This document shows positions 12,203-23,611 of a DNA stretch of 64,000 bases, in pieces. How positions within the stretch are numbered: the first letter of the stretch is position 1; every line of letters begins with the position of its first letter. Under the pieces are notes generated by a model. It was not told where the DNA came from and did no database searches. It saw only the letters and a program-made list of their open reading frames with translations. Position numbers and translations under genes: made by a program. Origin of the DNA: Tragulus kanchil (taxonomy: Eukaryota; Chordata; Mammalia; Artiodactyla; Tragulidae); assembly GCA_022376925.1 (NCBI GenBank), contig JAIOJX010000028.1, positions 69,405,001 to 69,469,000 on the forward strand, given 5' to 3'.

Positions 12203-12449
12203 TTCTTGATTTATGAATAGATCTGTTTTTAGGACAAATCTGGGTACAAGAAGCTCCAGATGATAATAGTTATACTTTCTTTATTCCAGACAGGAAATTT
12301 AGCGTCTTCACCTCAAGAATCAACACTCACCATAATGCTTTTTCTAAAACAAAACAAAAACCATCATGCCACCACTGAATTCCTTTCCATGATTTCTTTA
12401 GCCTTCTCCTGCATTCCTCCTACACTACCATCACTTTATTTACTTTATT

Positions 12450-12452
<3 letters not shown>

Positions 12453-12496
<44 letters not shown>
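12453..12496. repeat. (TA)n microsatellite
   Basis: About 22 uninterrupted TA units directly next to the 3' side of an antisense Bov-tA SINE. It probably grew from the SINE tail. It is repeated at 13633-13676. Confidence 0.95.
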
Positions 12497-12498
<2 letters not shown>

Positions 12499-12507
12499 TA
12501 TGTTCCA

Positions 12508-12760
12508 TCACTCAGTCATGTCTGACTCTATGTAACCCTGTGAACTGTAACCCACTAGGTTGCACTTTCCATGGAACTTTTCAGGTAAGTATACTGGAGT
12601 GAGTGGCCATTTTCTTCTCCGGGGATCTTCCAGACCCAGATATTCCAGGCAATCTTCCAGATCGTTCTCCAGGACAACCTTTCAGATATGGGATCAAACC
12701 ACATCTCCTGCATTTCCTGCAATGCGGGCAGATTCTTTACGACTGAGCCACCCAGGAAGT
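12508..12760 (-). mobile_element. Bov-tA SINE, antisense, with internal tandem part
   Basis: The plus strand reads 'ctcagtcatgtctgactc' first and ends 'gactgagccacccaggaag', the complement of a Bov-tA head. It is about 50 bases longer than a normal copy because the segment around 'atcttccaga' recurs near 12625 and 12652. Confidence 0.9.
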
Positions 12761-13629
12761 GTATGCATATATATATTTGTATTATGTCTTGGTGCTTTAT
12801 TTTGTCCTCTTTAAAGTATTTTTTTTATTGCTTGATTTCTAGGGAGAGAATGGACATTTTAATTTTAGTTTCAAACCAGAAAGAAAACTCAATTTATATG
12901 TTCAAATGAGAAAAAAAGATGCATCATTTTAACATCTTGGTGAGATGATTGAGTTTTAAAAGTTTATACTATAGCAGATACTTAATTTCCTAGAAAGTGT
13001 CAGCTTACAGATATCTAAATAATTTTTATATGAAGCTTGTCATTCTAAAAGGATAAATAAATATAGGTGCATACTGTGTCACCTGACACCACCTGTAGGT
13101 TAACAAGTATGGAGATACTTTGCCTGAAGCTAATCTGTTCCTTTTACCTTATATATTTATGAAATCAACTGCAAATGCAAAATTAGCAAATTATAACTTA
13201 CAGGACATCCTTGCAAAATTATGTACAGAGTAAGCAAAATCATAGATTCTGAGATCAAGCTAATCATTTTCTGGAGGAGATTTTGCATAATTTTCCTAGA
13301 TTTTAATATCTTGATTCAGATACCTTACCAAAAGAAATTGTTCTTCCCTAAGGTCACCTACAACACCTCACTGATCCAGGACACTTCTTGATTTATGAAT
13401 AGATCTGTTTAGGACAAATCTGGGTACAAGAAGCTCCAGATGATAATAGTTATACTTTCTTTATTCCAGACAGGAAATTTAGCGTCTTCACCTCAAGAAT
13501 CAACACTCACCATAATGCTTTTTCTAAAACAAAACAAAAACCATCATGCCACCACTGAATTCCTTTCCATGATTTCTTTAGCCTTCTCCTGCATTCCTCC
13601 TACACTACCATCACTTTATTTACTTTATT

Positions 13630-13632
<3 letters not shown>

Positions 13633-13676
<44 letters not shown>
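13633..13676. repeat. (TA)n microsatellite, second copy (duplication 3)
   Basis: Same array and flanks as 12453-12496. Confidence 0.95.
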
Positions 13677-13678
<2 letters not shown>

Positions 13679-13687
13679 TATGTTCCA

Positions 13688-13940
13688 TCACTCAGTCATG
13701 TCTGACTCTATGTAACCCTGTGAACTGTAACCCACTAGGTTGCACTTTCCATGGAACTTTTCAGGTAAGTATACTGGAGTGAGTGGCCATTTTCTTCTCC
13801 GGGGATCTTCCAGACCCAGATATTCCAGGCAATCTTCCAGATCGTTCTCCAGGACAACCTTTCAGATATGGGATCAAACCACATCTCCTGCATTTCCTGC
13901 AATGCGGGCAGATTCTTTACGACTGAGCCACCCAGGAAGT
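13688..13940 (-). mobile_element. Bov-tA SINE, antisense, second copy (duplication 3)
   Basis: Identical by eye to 12508-12760. It is part of copy B of the block. Confidence 0.9.
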
Positions 13941-14446
13941 GTATGCATATATATATTTGTATTATGTCTTGGTGCTTTATTTTGTCCTCTTTAAAGTATT
14001 TTTTTTATTGCTTGATTTCTAGGGAGAGAATGGACATTTTAATTTTAGTTTCAAACCAGAAAGAAAACTCAATTTATATGTTCAAATGAGAAAAAAAGAT
14101 GCATCATTTTAACATCTTGGTGAGATGATTGAGTTTTAAAAGTTTATACTATAGCAGATACTTAATTTCCTAGAAAGTGTCAGCTTACAGATATCTAAAT
14201 AATTTTTATATGAAGCTTGTCATTCTAAAAGGATAAATAAATATAGGTGCATACTGTGTCACCTGACACCACCTGTAGGTTAACAAGTATGGAGATACTT
14301 TGCCTGAAGCTAATCTGTTCCTTTTACCTTATATATTTATGAAATCAACTGCAAATGCAAAATTAGCAAATTATAACTTACAGGACATCCTTGCAAAATT
14401 ATGTACAGAGTAAGCAAAATCATAGATTCTGAGATCAAGCTAATCA

Positions 14447-16552
14447 TTTTCTGGAGGAGATTTTGCATAATTTTCCTAGATTTTAATATCTTGATTCAGA
14501 TACCTTACCAAAAGAAATTGTTCTTCCCTAAGGTCACCTACAACACCTCACTGATCCAGGACACTTTTATATTTTTAGAATGAAAACTTTTGAAACTCAT
14601 TATTTTTGTGATAATAGAATTTGAGTCTGACCTACCCAGTTCTCTGATGGTTCACAGTGCTATAAATTTTTACAGTGGTTGATTGGGTTCACTGGGTTTA
14701 GAAACAGTGTAAAAGGAACTGGCTTCAGAATGGATCCAAAGTTCAATCATGGTCTTTGTACCAAAATGTATAGGGTCAGTGATAAAGCAAATTCTTCAAT
14801 ACGGTCTATGTCTTATTTATACAAGCAAACTAAATTATACTTAAGGTGATTTAAACTGCATTATAATAATCTCTCAATCACATGCTATAGATATCGTACC
14901 TAAAAAGAAAAAATTCTGGTGGAAACTGGGGGCAGGAGAATCAAAATGGCAGAGTAGAAGTATGTGGAGCTCACCTCCTCTGAAAAATACATTAAAAATA
15001 CGTCTACATGTGAAACAATTCTCACAGAATACCTACTGGAAGTTCTCAAAGCTGCAGGAATGATCCTCACATAATGAAGTCAGACCAAGGGAAACAAAGA
15101 GAAGAGGAATAAAGACAGAGCAGTGAAGGAGAAAATGTCCCGTGTCTCTGGAACCCTCCTTCACCAGCTGGAAGGTCTGTCAGGACAGATAAGGAGTGCA
15201 GAGGCTAGAGAGGAGAATGTGCGAGCAGACTTGTGGCCCTGAAATAAACAAATGGTACCTAATCAAACTTACAAGTTTTATACAGCAAAGGAGATCATAA
15301 ACAAAACAGAAAAAAAGGAAACCTATGAACTGGGAAAATATATTTACAAACAATACAACCAACAAGGGCTTAATTTCCAAAATCTCTTTATCCAAGAAGA
15401 CACATGGATGGCTAACAAACACATGAGAAGATGCTCATCATCACTAATTATTAGAGAAAAGCAAATTTCTTTATCCCATTGGTCAGAAGAAAACACATGG
15501 ATGGCCTAACTAACATAAATGAGATCAAGCTTTTCTGGAGGAGATTTTGCATAATTTTCCTAGATTTTAATATCTTGATTCAGATACCTTACCAAAAGAA
15601 ATTGTTCTTCCCTAAGGTCACCTACAACACCTCACTGATCCAGGACACTTTTATATTTTTAGAATGAAAACTTTTGAAACTCATTATTTTTGTGATAATA
15701 GAATTTGAGTCTGACCTACCCAGTTCTCTGATGGTTCACAGTGCTATAAATTTTTACAGTGGTTGATTGGGTTCACTGGGTTTAGAAACAGTGTAAAAGG
15801 AACTGGCTTCAGAATGGATCCAAAGTTCAATCATGGTCTTTGTACCAAAATGTATAGGGTCAGTGATAAAGCAAATTCTTCAATACGGTCTATGTCTTAT
15901 TTATACAAGCAAACTAAATTATACTTAAGGTGATTTAAACTGCATTATAATAATCTCTCAATCACATGCTATAGATATCGTACCTAAAAAGAAAAAATTC
16001 TGGTGGAAACTGGGGGCAGGAGAATCAAAATGGCAGAGTAGAAGTATGTGGAGCTCACCTCCTCTGAAAAATACATTAAAAATACGTCTACATGTGAAAC
16101 AATTCTCACAGAATACCTACTGGAAGTTCTCAAAGCTGCAGGAATGATCCTCACATAATGAAGTCAGACCAAGGGAAACAAAGAGAAGAGGAATAAAGAC
16201 AGAGCAGTGAAGGAGAAAATGTCCCGTGTCTCTGGAACCCTCCTTCACCAGCTGGAAGGTCTGTCAGGACAGATAAGGAGTGCAGAGGCTAGAGAGGAGA
16301 ATGTGCGAGCAGACTTGTGGCCCTGAAATAAACAAATGGTACCTAATCAAACTTACAAGTTTTATACAGCAAAGGAGATCATAAACAAAACAGAAAAAAA
16401 GGAAACCTATGAACTGGGAAAATATATTTACAAACAATACAACCAACAAGGGCTTAATTTCCAAAAATCTCTTTATCCAAGAAGACACATGGATGGCTAA
16501 CAAACACATGAGAAGATGCTCATCATCACTAATTATTAGAGAAAAGCAAATT
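14447..16552 (+). repeat. Tandem duplication 4 (about 1.02 kb unit)
   Basis: Copy A is 14447-15467 and copy B 15531-16552. Between them lie 63 bases (15468-15530) that contain a degraded piece of the true downstream sequence ('cattggtcagaa', also at 16576) and a stray copy of 'acacatggatggc'. The first ~120 bases of the unit are also the end of duplication 3, so they occur three times. Confidence 0.93.
14928..15467 (+). mobile_element. L1 with 5' end fused to ORF2 C-terminus, first copy
   Basis: 14928 to about 15240 resembles an L1 5' UTR ('aaaatggcagagtag', 'gagctcacctcctctg'). From about 15245 the sequence is the end of L1 ORF2: 'acctaatcaaacttacaag', then 'aagggcttaatttcc' and 'gatgctcatcatcactaatt'. 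Almost all of ORF1 and ORF2 is missing between them. This copy is cut off at the block junction. The complete version starts at 16012. Confidence 0.8.
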
Positions 16553-17355
16553 ACATCTACAATGAGGTACCACTTTACATTGGTCAGAATGGTCATCATC
16601 AAAAAGCTTTCAAACAATAAATGTTGGAGAGGGTGTTAAGAAAAGGGAACCACCTACACTGTTGGTGGGAACATAAATTAGTACAGCCACTATGGGGAAC
16701 AGTATGGAGGTTTCTTAAAAAGCTAAAAATAGAGTTACCATATGATCCATTAATCCCACTCCTGGGCATATATCCAAAAATGATAAAAACTCAAATTCTA
16801 AAGCATACATGCACCCCAACGTTCATAGTAGCAATATTCACAATAATCAAGACATGGAAGTAACTTTAGTGGACATCAACATATGTGAATTCTCTCATAA
16901 TCCAGTAGTCAAGTCTCCACGTGCCCAACGCAGGGACCATAAATTTGATCCCTGATCAGGCAACTAAGACCTTGCATGCCACGACCAAAAAAACAAAGAA
17001 GAAAATGTGGTATATCTATGTGTGTGTGGGGGGGTGTGGATGTGTGGGTGTCTGTACATCCATAGAAGAGAATTACCCACACAAGAATATTACTCACCCA
17101 TAAAAGAGAATAAACTAATGCCATTTGCAGCAATATGGATGAACCTAGAGGTTATCATACTAAGTGAAGTCATACAGAGAAAGACAGTCATATGGTATCA
17201 GTTATATGTGGAATCTAAAAAACAGTACCAATGAACATATTTACAAAGTAGAAACACACTCACAGACAAAAAACAAACAGAATTACCAAAGGAGGAAGGG
17301 GCAAATTGGGAGTAGGGGATTAACAAATGCACACTACCATATATAAAATAAACAA
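16012..17355 (+). mobile_element. L1 with internal deletion (5' UTR joined to ORF2 3' end)
   Basis: The same fused element as at 14928, but reading on past the junction. It has the L1 ORF2 end ('ccatatgatccattaatccc', 'cctgggcatatatcc', 'gcagcaatatggatgaacc', 'ttatatgtggaatctaaaa') and the start of the 3' UTR. It is broken by an old short SINE (about 16897-17005) and by a CHR SINE at 17356. No usable reading frame remains. Confidence 0.85.
16897..17005 (+). mobile_element. Short CHR-like SINE inside L1
   Basis: L1 ORF2 sequence stops after 'gtggacatcaac' and resumes near 'aaaatgtggtatatc'. The insert has 'atccagtagtcaagtctcc', a B-box-like 'tttgatccctgatcagg' and 'gcatgccacgacc', which is a truncated, diverged tRNA-derived SINE. 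Just after it, at 17018-17050, is an impure TG/GGTG tract. Confidence 0.75.
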
Positions 17356-17620
17356 CAGGGCTTCCCTGGTGGTCCAGTGGGTAAGGACAACACCTTGAAG
17401 TGCAAGGGGCGCTGGTTCGATCCCTGGCCTGGGAAGATCACACGTACCGCAGAGCAGCTGGACCAATGTGTCCAGCTACTGAGCCGGATCTCTGGAGCAC
17501 ATGCACCCAGAGCCAGTGCTCTGCAAAGAGAAAGGCCACTGCAATGGGAAGCCCACATAGGCCAAAGAGCAAAGATAAATGAATGAAAGATCAATAGAAG
17601 TGGCCAAAATAAATAAATAA
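17356..17620 (+). mobile_element. CHR SINE in L1 3' UTR with 13-bp target duplication
   Basis: The head has 'ggtggtccagtgggtaagg' and the B box 'ggttcgatccctggc'. The tail is (AAAT)n. The direct repeat 'ataaaataaacaa' occurs at 17343-17355 and again at 17621-17633, a perfect target-site duplication. Removing the SINE restores a continuous L1 3' UTR. Confidence 0.93.
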
Positions 17621-17822
17621 ATAAAATAAACAATAAGGATTTATGGTATAACACAGGTAACTATATTCAATATCTTATAGTAAATTATAACGCAATAGAA
17701 TGCAATAAATATATATGTATATAAGCATATATGCATAATTGAATCACTTTGCTATAGCTGTGCAGCTGACACTAACACAATATTGCAAATCAACTGTAAT
17801 CAATTAAAAACTTCAAACATGA
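17621..17822 (+). mobile_element. L1 3' UTR, end of the fused L1
   Basis: It matches the artiodactyl L1 3' end: 'ataacacaggtaactatatt', then 'gaatcactttgctatagc' and 'acactaacacaatattgc', ending in an A-rich stretch. Confidence 0.85.
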
Positions 17823-18240
17823 TTAGGTTTCTGGGAGATTCTCCGTAACTCAGTGGTCACTCATTGAATAGAAGCATCACAAAGATTTACCACTTTTCAT
17901 TTCTCTCTGACAGATTACTACAGAAAATAACGCAGATGTAGCTGGATTTTGAGGCAAATGGTAGATATCTTTTTCTTCAAATGGAGTCCACAAAATGCTT
18001 TTTTTGTTTGTAATCTCAGGTAAAAGGAAAACAGGGAACATCTCTGAGGCCCAGATGAAATAGCTGCTGCTTTAGCGAGGGGAGAGAAAGTCCATTCTAG
18101 AGAACTAATCAGTTCTAGAATTCAAAAAGGATAAAGTTTAAAAAGCAATCAAAACACATCATAATATATATGCTAATATATATGCTAGTGCTTTATTACA
18201 CCACTGTTGTTATTAACTGCATAATGCAATTAGGGTGGTG
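17823..18240. other. Unique DNA
   Basis: No recognised repeat or gene, apart from a possible Bov-tA head remnant near 17834 ('agattctccgtaactcagtg'). Confidence 0.4.
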
Positions 18241-18309
18241 TCATTTGCATACCTGAGGTAACTGATATTTCCTTCAGCACTCTTCTTTTTTTTTTTTTCC
18301 TCCAGCACT

Positions 18310-19135
18310 CTTGATTCCTGTCTGTAGTTCATTCAGCACAGCATTCCTCATGATGTAATCTGAATATAGGCTAAATAAGCGAGGTGGGAGTATACAGCCT
18401 TGACATACTCCTTTTCAAATTTTGAACCAGTTCATTGTTCCATATCTGGGTGTAACTGTTGCTTTCTGACCTGCATACAGGTTTGTCAGGAGGCAGGTAA
18501 TGTGGTCTGGAATCCCCATCTCAACAATAAACTGGTATTTTCCACAGTTTATTTGTTATCCGTATAGTCAAAGACTTGAGTGAAGTCAATGAAACTGAAG
18601 GAGATGTTTTTCTGGAATTTCCTTGCCTTTTTATGATTCAACAGATATTGGTAATTTCATCTCTGGTTCCTCTGCCTTTTGTAAACCCAACTTGTTCATA
18701 TGGATGTTCTTGGTTCTCATACTGCTGAAGCCTAGCTTCAAGGATTTTGAGCACGACCTTGCTGGCACGTGAAATGAGTGCAATTGTGTGGTAGCTTGAA
18801 CATTCTTAGGCATTGTCCTCTTACGGATTGGAAAGAAAACTGAACTTTTCTAGTCCTGGGGCCACTGCAAAGTTTTTCAAATTTGCTGGCATAGTGAAGG
18901 CAACACTTTAATAACATCATCTATAACTTTCTACTTTTGCATTCCAATCCCCAGTGACGACAAGGATATCCTTTTGGGGTGGTAGTTCTAGAAAGTCTTG
19001 TAGGTCTTCACAGGATTGTTCAATTTAAGCTTCTTTGGCACTGGTGGTTGAGACACAGACTTGGAATATTGTGATACTGAATGGTTTACATTGGAAACAA
19101 ACTGTCATTTTTGATATTTCACACATTGGACTCTT
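18310..19135 (-). mobile_element. BovB LINE, antisense internal fragment (endonuclease and RT region)
   Basis: Read on the minus strand it carries part of the BovB endonuclease region (19135 down to about 18930), then, after an internal gap, the reverse-transcriptase region (about 18920 down to 18310). On the plus strand this shows as 'cattcctcatgatgtaatct', 'tgacctgcatacaggttt' and 'ctctggttcctctgcctttt', as in BovB. Frames are broken, so it is a dead fragment. Confidence 0.9.
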
Positions 19136-19417
19136 TGAGTTCAGAGACACTTCATCCAAAGAGCAATACCTTCTTCTCCAGGACAGGGTTTATACTCCAT
19201 GAGGCCTGTCTGTAATTTCTTGAGTCTTAATAATTCCTTCCTCTTGGCATTTTCCCCAGATCTAAGAGGGTTTCCTCAGATCTAGGAGGGATCTACTTCC
19301 TGCGACTGCCACCTCCTTGATATCTTAAAATCTCTTATTATCTTAGAAGCCACCTAGCCCTAAACAAAAAAAAGGTTTCTTCATTTGCATACCTGAGCAC
19401 TCCTTCTTTTTTTGCCT

Positions 19418-20251
19418 CCAGCACTCTTGATTCCTGTCTGTAGTTCATTCAGCACAGCATTCCTCATGATGTAATCTGAATATAGGCTAAATAAGCGAGG
19501 TGGGAGTATACAGCCTTGACATACTCCTTTTCAAATTTTGAACCAGTTCATTGTTCCATATCTGGGTGTAACTGTTGCTTTCTGACCTGCATACAGGTTT
19601 GTCAGGAGGCAGGTAATGTGGTCTGGAATCCCCATCTCAACAATAAACTGGTATTTTCCACAGTTTATTTGTTATCCGTATAGTCAAAGACTTGAGTGAA
19701 GTCAATGAAACTGAAGGAGATGTTTTTCTGGAATTTCCTTGCCTTTTTATGATTCAACAGATATTGGTAATTTCATCTCTGGTTCCTCTGCCTTTTGTAA
19801 ACCCAACTTGTTCATATGGATGTTCTTGGTTCTCATACTGCTGAAGCCTAGCTTCAAGGATTTTGAGCACGACCTTGCTGGCACGTGAAATGAGTGCAAT
19901 TGTGTGGTAGCTTGAACATTCTTAGGCATTGTCCTCTTACGGATTGGAAAGAAAACTGAACTTTTCTAGTCCTGGGGCCACTGCAAAGTTTTTCAAATTT
20001 GCTGGCATAGTGAAGGCAACACTTTAATAACATCATCTATAACTTTCTACTTTTGCATTCCAATCCCCAGTGACGACAAGGATATCCTTTTGGGGTGGTA
20101 GTTCTAGAAAGTCTTGTAGGTCTTCACAGGATTGTTCAATTTAAGCTTCTTTGGCACTGGTGGTTGAGACACAGACTTGGAATATTGTGATACTGAATGG
20201 TTTACATTGGAAACAAACTGTCATTTTTGATATTTCACACATTGGACTCTT
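19418..20251 (-). mobile_element. BovB antisense fragment, second copy (duplication 5)
   Basis: Same element, same breaks and same flanks as 18310-19135. It is part of copy B of the block. Confidence 0.9.
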
Positions 20252-20474
20252 TGAGTTCAGAGACACTTCATCCAAAGAGCAATACCTTCTTCTCCAGGAC
20301 AGGGTTTATACTCCATGAGGCCTGTCTGTAATTTCTTGAGTCTTAATAATTCCTTCCTCTTGGCATTTTCCCCAGATCTAAGAGGGTTTCCTCAGATCTA
20401 GGAGGGATCTACTTCCTGCGACTGCCACCTCCTTGATATCTTAAAATCTCTTATTATCTTAGAAGCCACCTAGC

Positions 20475-20929
20475 TAACAAAATCATACCTAATTAACACA
20501 TTTTAAAATATCGATAGTTACTCTTTTAGAGTAACTAATGTGCTTTCTTTTTCCATACTGACACTTATATATCCATGTCACAAAGCAGGTCCTGATAGTT
20601 AGAATTAGAACTTAAAATCCGAATCATTCTATAACTGAGTTCTTTCAACCATCCCCTACTACACTAGATATTGTAGAGACAGGGAAACTAGTCTGGTATT
20701 TGGAAGAAAAGGCAATAGGCCATTTGACATTGTAGTAGTTTATCCATAGCTGCCTGGATCTTAGCTACTCAACTAGTTCAAGGGAAAGCAAAACAAGTGA
20801 AAACAAAGAAACAGACACAGGTTAACAACATAAACTCATGCTAGAATCTAATATAAGAACTGTGCTGCTCAAGAATGAGTTAATATTAAATGTTTATTTT
20901 TGAAGCTTTCATACGTGTCTGTAAAAAGG

Positions 20930-20935
<6 letters not shown>
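20475..20935. other. Unique DNA
   Basis: No recognised repeat or gene. Confidence 0.45.

Positions 20936-20971
<36 letters not shown>
20936..20971. repeat. (TG)n microsatellite
   Basis: About 18 uninterrupted TG units. A clean candidate for length polymorphism. Confidence 0.97.
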
Positions 20972-20972
<1 letters not shown>

Positions 20973-21748
20973 CATATACAAATGAAAATAAAAGATTTTA
21001 CCCTAAAACATGTGATTAGAGTAGATGAAATTCTTTCCATATAAGTCAGTACCATTTGGAAAGCCATGGGTGGAACTGAATAAATTTTGAAAAGGATGCA
21101 GAATCTCAAAATCAGACAGGGTCTGGGAATTATTTTTTTATGGAGTTGGCAATCATACTGTGACTCTGAAAAGTTACATTAAAATAGCTAATATAAACCA
21201 ATTTTTTTGAATCCATATTTTATCTTTGGTCCTTTCTTATCTGCAGAAAAGACAGCATCACTAGAAGAAAATGCAAGTTAAATAAACATTAGCCTTTCTT
21301 ACAGTGCACACAGACAGTACACTTAGTTCTAATAACAGTTTAATCAGTGGTGCTTGAATTAGTCTAAATATACCAAAGAATGATCTGTAAGCCAATGATA
21401 CTGAGTCCTTTCACACAGAGGAGAGCCTTAGAGTTAATGGAAGAGCAATTAAGTCTTTTGAGTGTCTGTGACCCATCAACTTTGCTGCTCTAAAACGCCA
21501 CCCTCTTTATTAATACTTGCTGAGTAAAATTATTTACTGTAATTTCTTTTCCTACTCTGATTTGCTGATGACAAATTTTGGTTATAATGCACATTGGAAG
21601 ATATATATCTTATCAGTCTATTAATTTTTCAGATATAATTTTCCAGATACCATGCCTTTCTTATTTTAGAACCAGCCACTGCTTAGCATAGAACTTTACA
21701 CACAGTAAGATTCAAGTATATTATTTGAAAATAAAAATGCTGACCCTA
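20972..21748. other. Unique AT-rich DNA
   Basis: No recognised repeat or gene. It ends in the 15-bp target duplication of the next SINE (21734-21748). Confidence 0.45.
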
Positions 21749-22054
21749 GGGCTTCCCTGGTGATCCAGTTGGTAAGGATGCCACCTTGCAGTACAAGGGG
21801 CGCTGGTTCAATCCCTGGCCTGGGAAGATCCCTTGTGCCACGGAGTGGCTGGACAGATGTGTCCAATTGCCGAGCCAAAGCTCTGGAGGGCACGCGCCCA
21901 GAGCCGGTGCTCTGCGACACCAGAGGTCGCTGCGATGGGAGGCCCACACGGGCCAGAGAGCAACGATGGATGAAAACAGATAAATGGACGACCAAGGGAA
22001 GTAGCCCACCAGCCCGCCTCCCTCTCCAACCCACCCCCACCCCACCCCACCCCC
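21749..22054 (+). mobile_element. CHR SINE, C-rich subtype, lacking an A-rich tail
   Basis: The head has 'gatccagttggtaaggatg' and the B box 'ggttcaatccctgg'. The body has 'gtccaattgccgagcc', 'cgcccagagccggtgctctg' and 'gatgggaggcccacacggg'. It stops in an expanded C/A tract (22029-22054) without the usual (AAAT)n-CTTT-A tail. The flanks 'aaaatgctgaccct' and 'aaaatgctggccct' form a near-perfect target duplication (21734-21748, 22055-22069). Confidence 0.9.
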
Positions 22055-22069
22055 AAAATGCTGGCCCTA

Positions 22070-22804
22070 TTATTGAGCTTGAAGGAATCAGTAGGATATA
22101 TAATTTACTAGCTATTTAGGACAAAAAATATTTTAAAGAAAATATTATGTTATACATGATCTGACCCGTATCCAGATCCAACAAATATTCCATCCTTTGT
22201 AAATATTGACGATGCAGTCCTAATTCTATTCTAAAGGTACAAACATTCAAATTGTCATCGTTAATGTATATGATACATAAAACTCATATAGACCTATCTT
22301 TCCATGTGTAAATTTGTACATATACTTTTCAGTGTATCCTTCTGCCTTAATGTAATTATGTATCTGCAATAATCACATGAATTAAATTTTGTGAATTAAA
22401 ATTTCAGACTATTTTTCTGTAATATATCCTACTTTTAAATAAATTTGTAATATTTATACCTTACTTAAAACTTTGAAACAATTTCAAAATTTTAAATCCT
22501 ATTGTTTTATCTCTGTCACAGTTGGGTATGCTTTATACAACAGAAAACTACATAAGAGGGTTAAAGCACATTTTCAGCATGTACTTTTTAGTAACTAAAT
22601 TATTTTCGGATATTTTCCTTTCAAAATTATACTATTTCTAATTAAAATAATGTATGCTTGTTGATTCAATAGCACTCAAACTTCACCAAATTTAATGTGT
22701 TCCTTTCATACTTTCTCCCACTGCACTTATTTCCATAAAAATGGAAGCAGTTATATATGCTATTTTACAATTAGATTCTTTAGCCTAAAATGTTAACTAC
22801 ATTC
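22070..22804. other. Unique AT-rich DNA
   Basis: No recognised repeat or gene. Confidence 0.45.
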
Positions 22805-23297
22805 TAGGTCAGTTTTTATTCCAATGCCAAAGAAAGGCAATGTCAAAGAATGCTCAAACTACCATACAATTGTCTTCATTTCACATGCTATCAAGATTAT
22901 TCTCAAAATTCTTCAAGCTAAGCTTCAGCAGTGCATGAACCAAGAATTTGCAACTGTACATGCTGTATTTAAAAAAGGCAGAGGAACCAGAAAGCAAAAG
23001 GCCAACAGCTATTGGATCATAGAAAACGTAAGGGAATTTCAAAAAATTCTAATTCTGCTTCACTGATTACCCTAAAGCCTTTGGCTGTATGGATCACAAC
23101 AAACTGTGGAAAATTCTTAAAGAGATGGGAATACCAGAACCCCTTACCTTCCTCCTGCAAAACCTCTATGCAGGACAAGAAGCAACAGAATGGGACATTG
23201 AACAATGGACAGGTTCAAAATTTGGAAAAGAGTATGATAAGATTGCATATTGTCACCCTGCTTTTTAACTTATATGCCAAGTACATCATGCAAAATG
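22805..23297 (+). mobile_element. BovB LINE, sense, 5' part (reverse-transcriptase region)
   Basis: It begins near 'attccaatgccaaagaaagg', a typical internal BovB position, so the element is 5'-truncated. An 80-codon frame (22824-23066) opens MPKKGNVKECSNYHTI, the start of the RT core. It includes a 'KKGRGTR' stretch and then loses frame. The sequence continues through 'ggatcacaacaaactgtgg' to 'gccaagtacatcatgcaaa', where a SINE interrupts it. Confidence 0.92.
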
Positions 23298-23611
23298 GGG
23301 TTCCTTTGAAGCTCGGCTGGTAAAGAATCCGCCTGCAATGCAGGAGACACTGGTTCAATTCATGGTTAGGAGGATCCCCTGGAGAAAGGAGAGGTTACCC
23401 ACTTGAGAATTCTTGGACTTCCCTGGCGGCTCAGAGAGTAAAGAATCCTCCTGCAATGCGGGAGACCTGGGTTTGATCTCTGGATTGGGAAGATTACCTG
23501 GAGAAAGGAAAGGCTACCCACTCCAGCATTCATTTCTGAAGAATTCCATGGCTCATCCATGAGGTTACAAAGTGTTGGACACGACTGACCAACTTGACTT
23601 TCACTTTCACC
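23298..23611 (+). mobile_element. Bov-tA/Bov-A dimer inserted in BovB
   Basis: Two SINE units lie head to tail. The first is short (about 23298-23412). The second starts 'acttccctggcggctcag' and runs to 'acacgactgaccaactt'. BovB flanks both sides. The short repeat 'tcatgcaaaatg' / 'tcatgcaaagtg' (about 23286 and 23613) looks like the target duplication. Confidence 0.9.

Larger units (their letters stand above)
12203..14567 (+). repeat. Tandem duplication 3 (about 1.18 kb unit)
   Basis: Copy A is 12203-13386 and copy B 13385-14567, with only a couple of bases of overlap at the join. The unit holds a TA microsatellite, an antisense Bov-tA and unique DNA. The TA array looks equal in length in both copies. 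One visible difference is a 2-base shorter T run at the start of copy B. Confidence 0.95.
18241..20474 (+). repeat. Tandem duplication 5 (about 1.1 kb unit)
   Basis: Copy A is 18241-19358 and copy B 19381-20474, with 22 unmatched bases between them. The first 40 bases of copy B are degraded: it shares 'tcatttgcatacctgag', then loses about 25 bases around the T run at 18286. The rest is near-identical. The unit is mostly an antisense BovB fragment. Confidence 0.95.

Noticed and set aside
18631..20036. Pairs of 60-codon minus-strand frames as small conserved genes
   Set aside because: They are out-of-frame pieces of the antisense BovB RT region, present twice through duplication 5.
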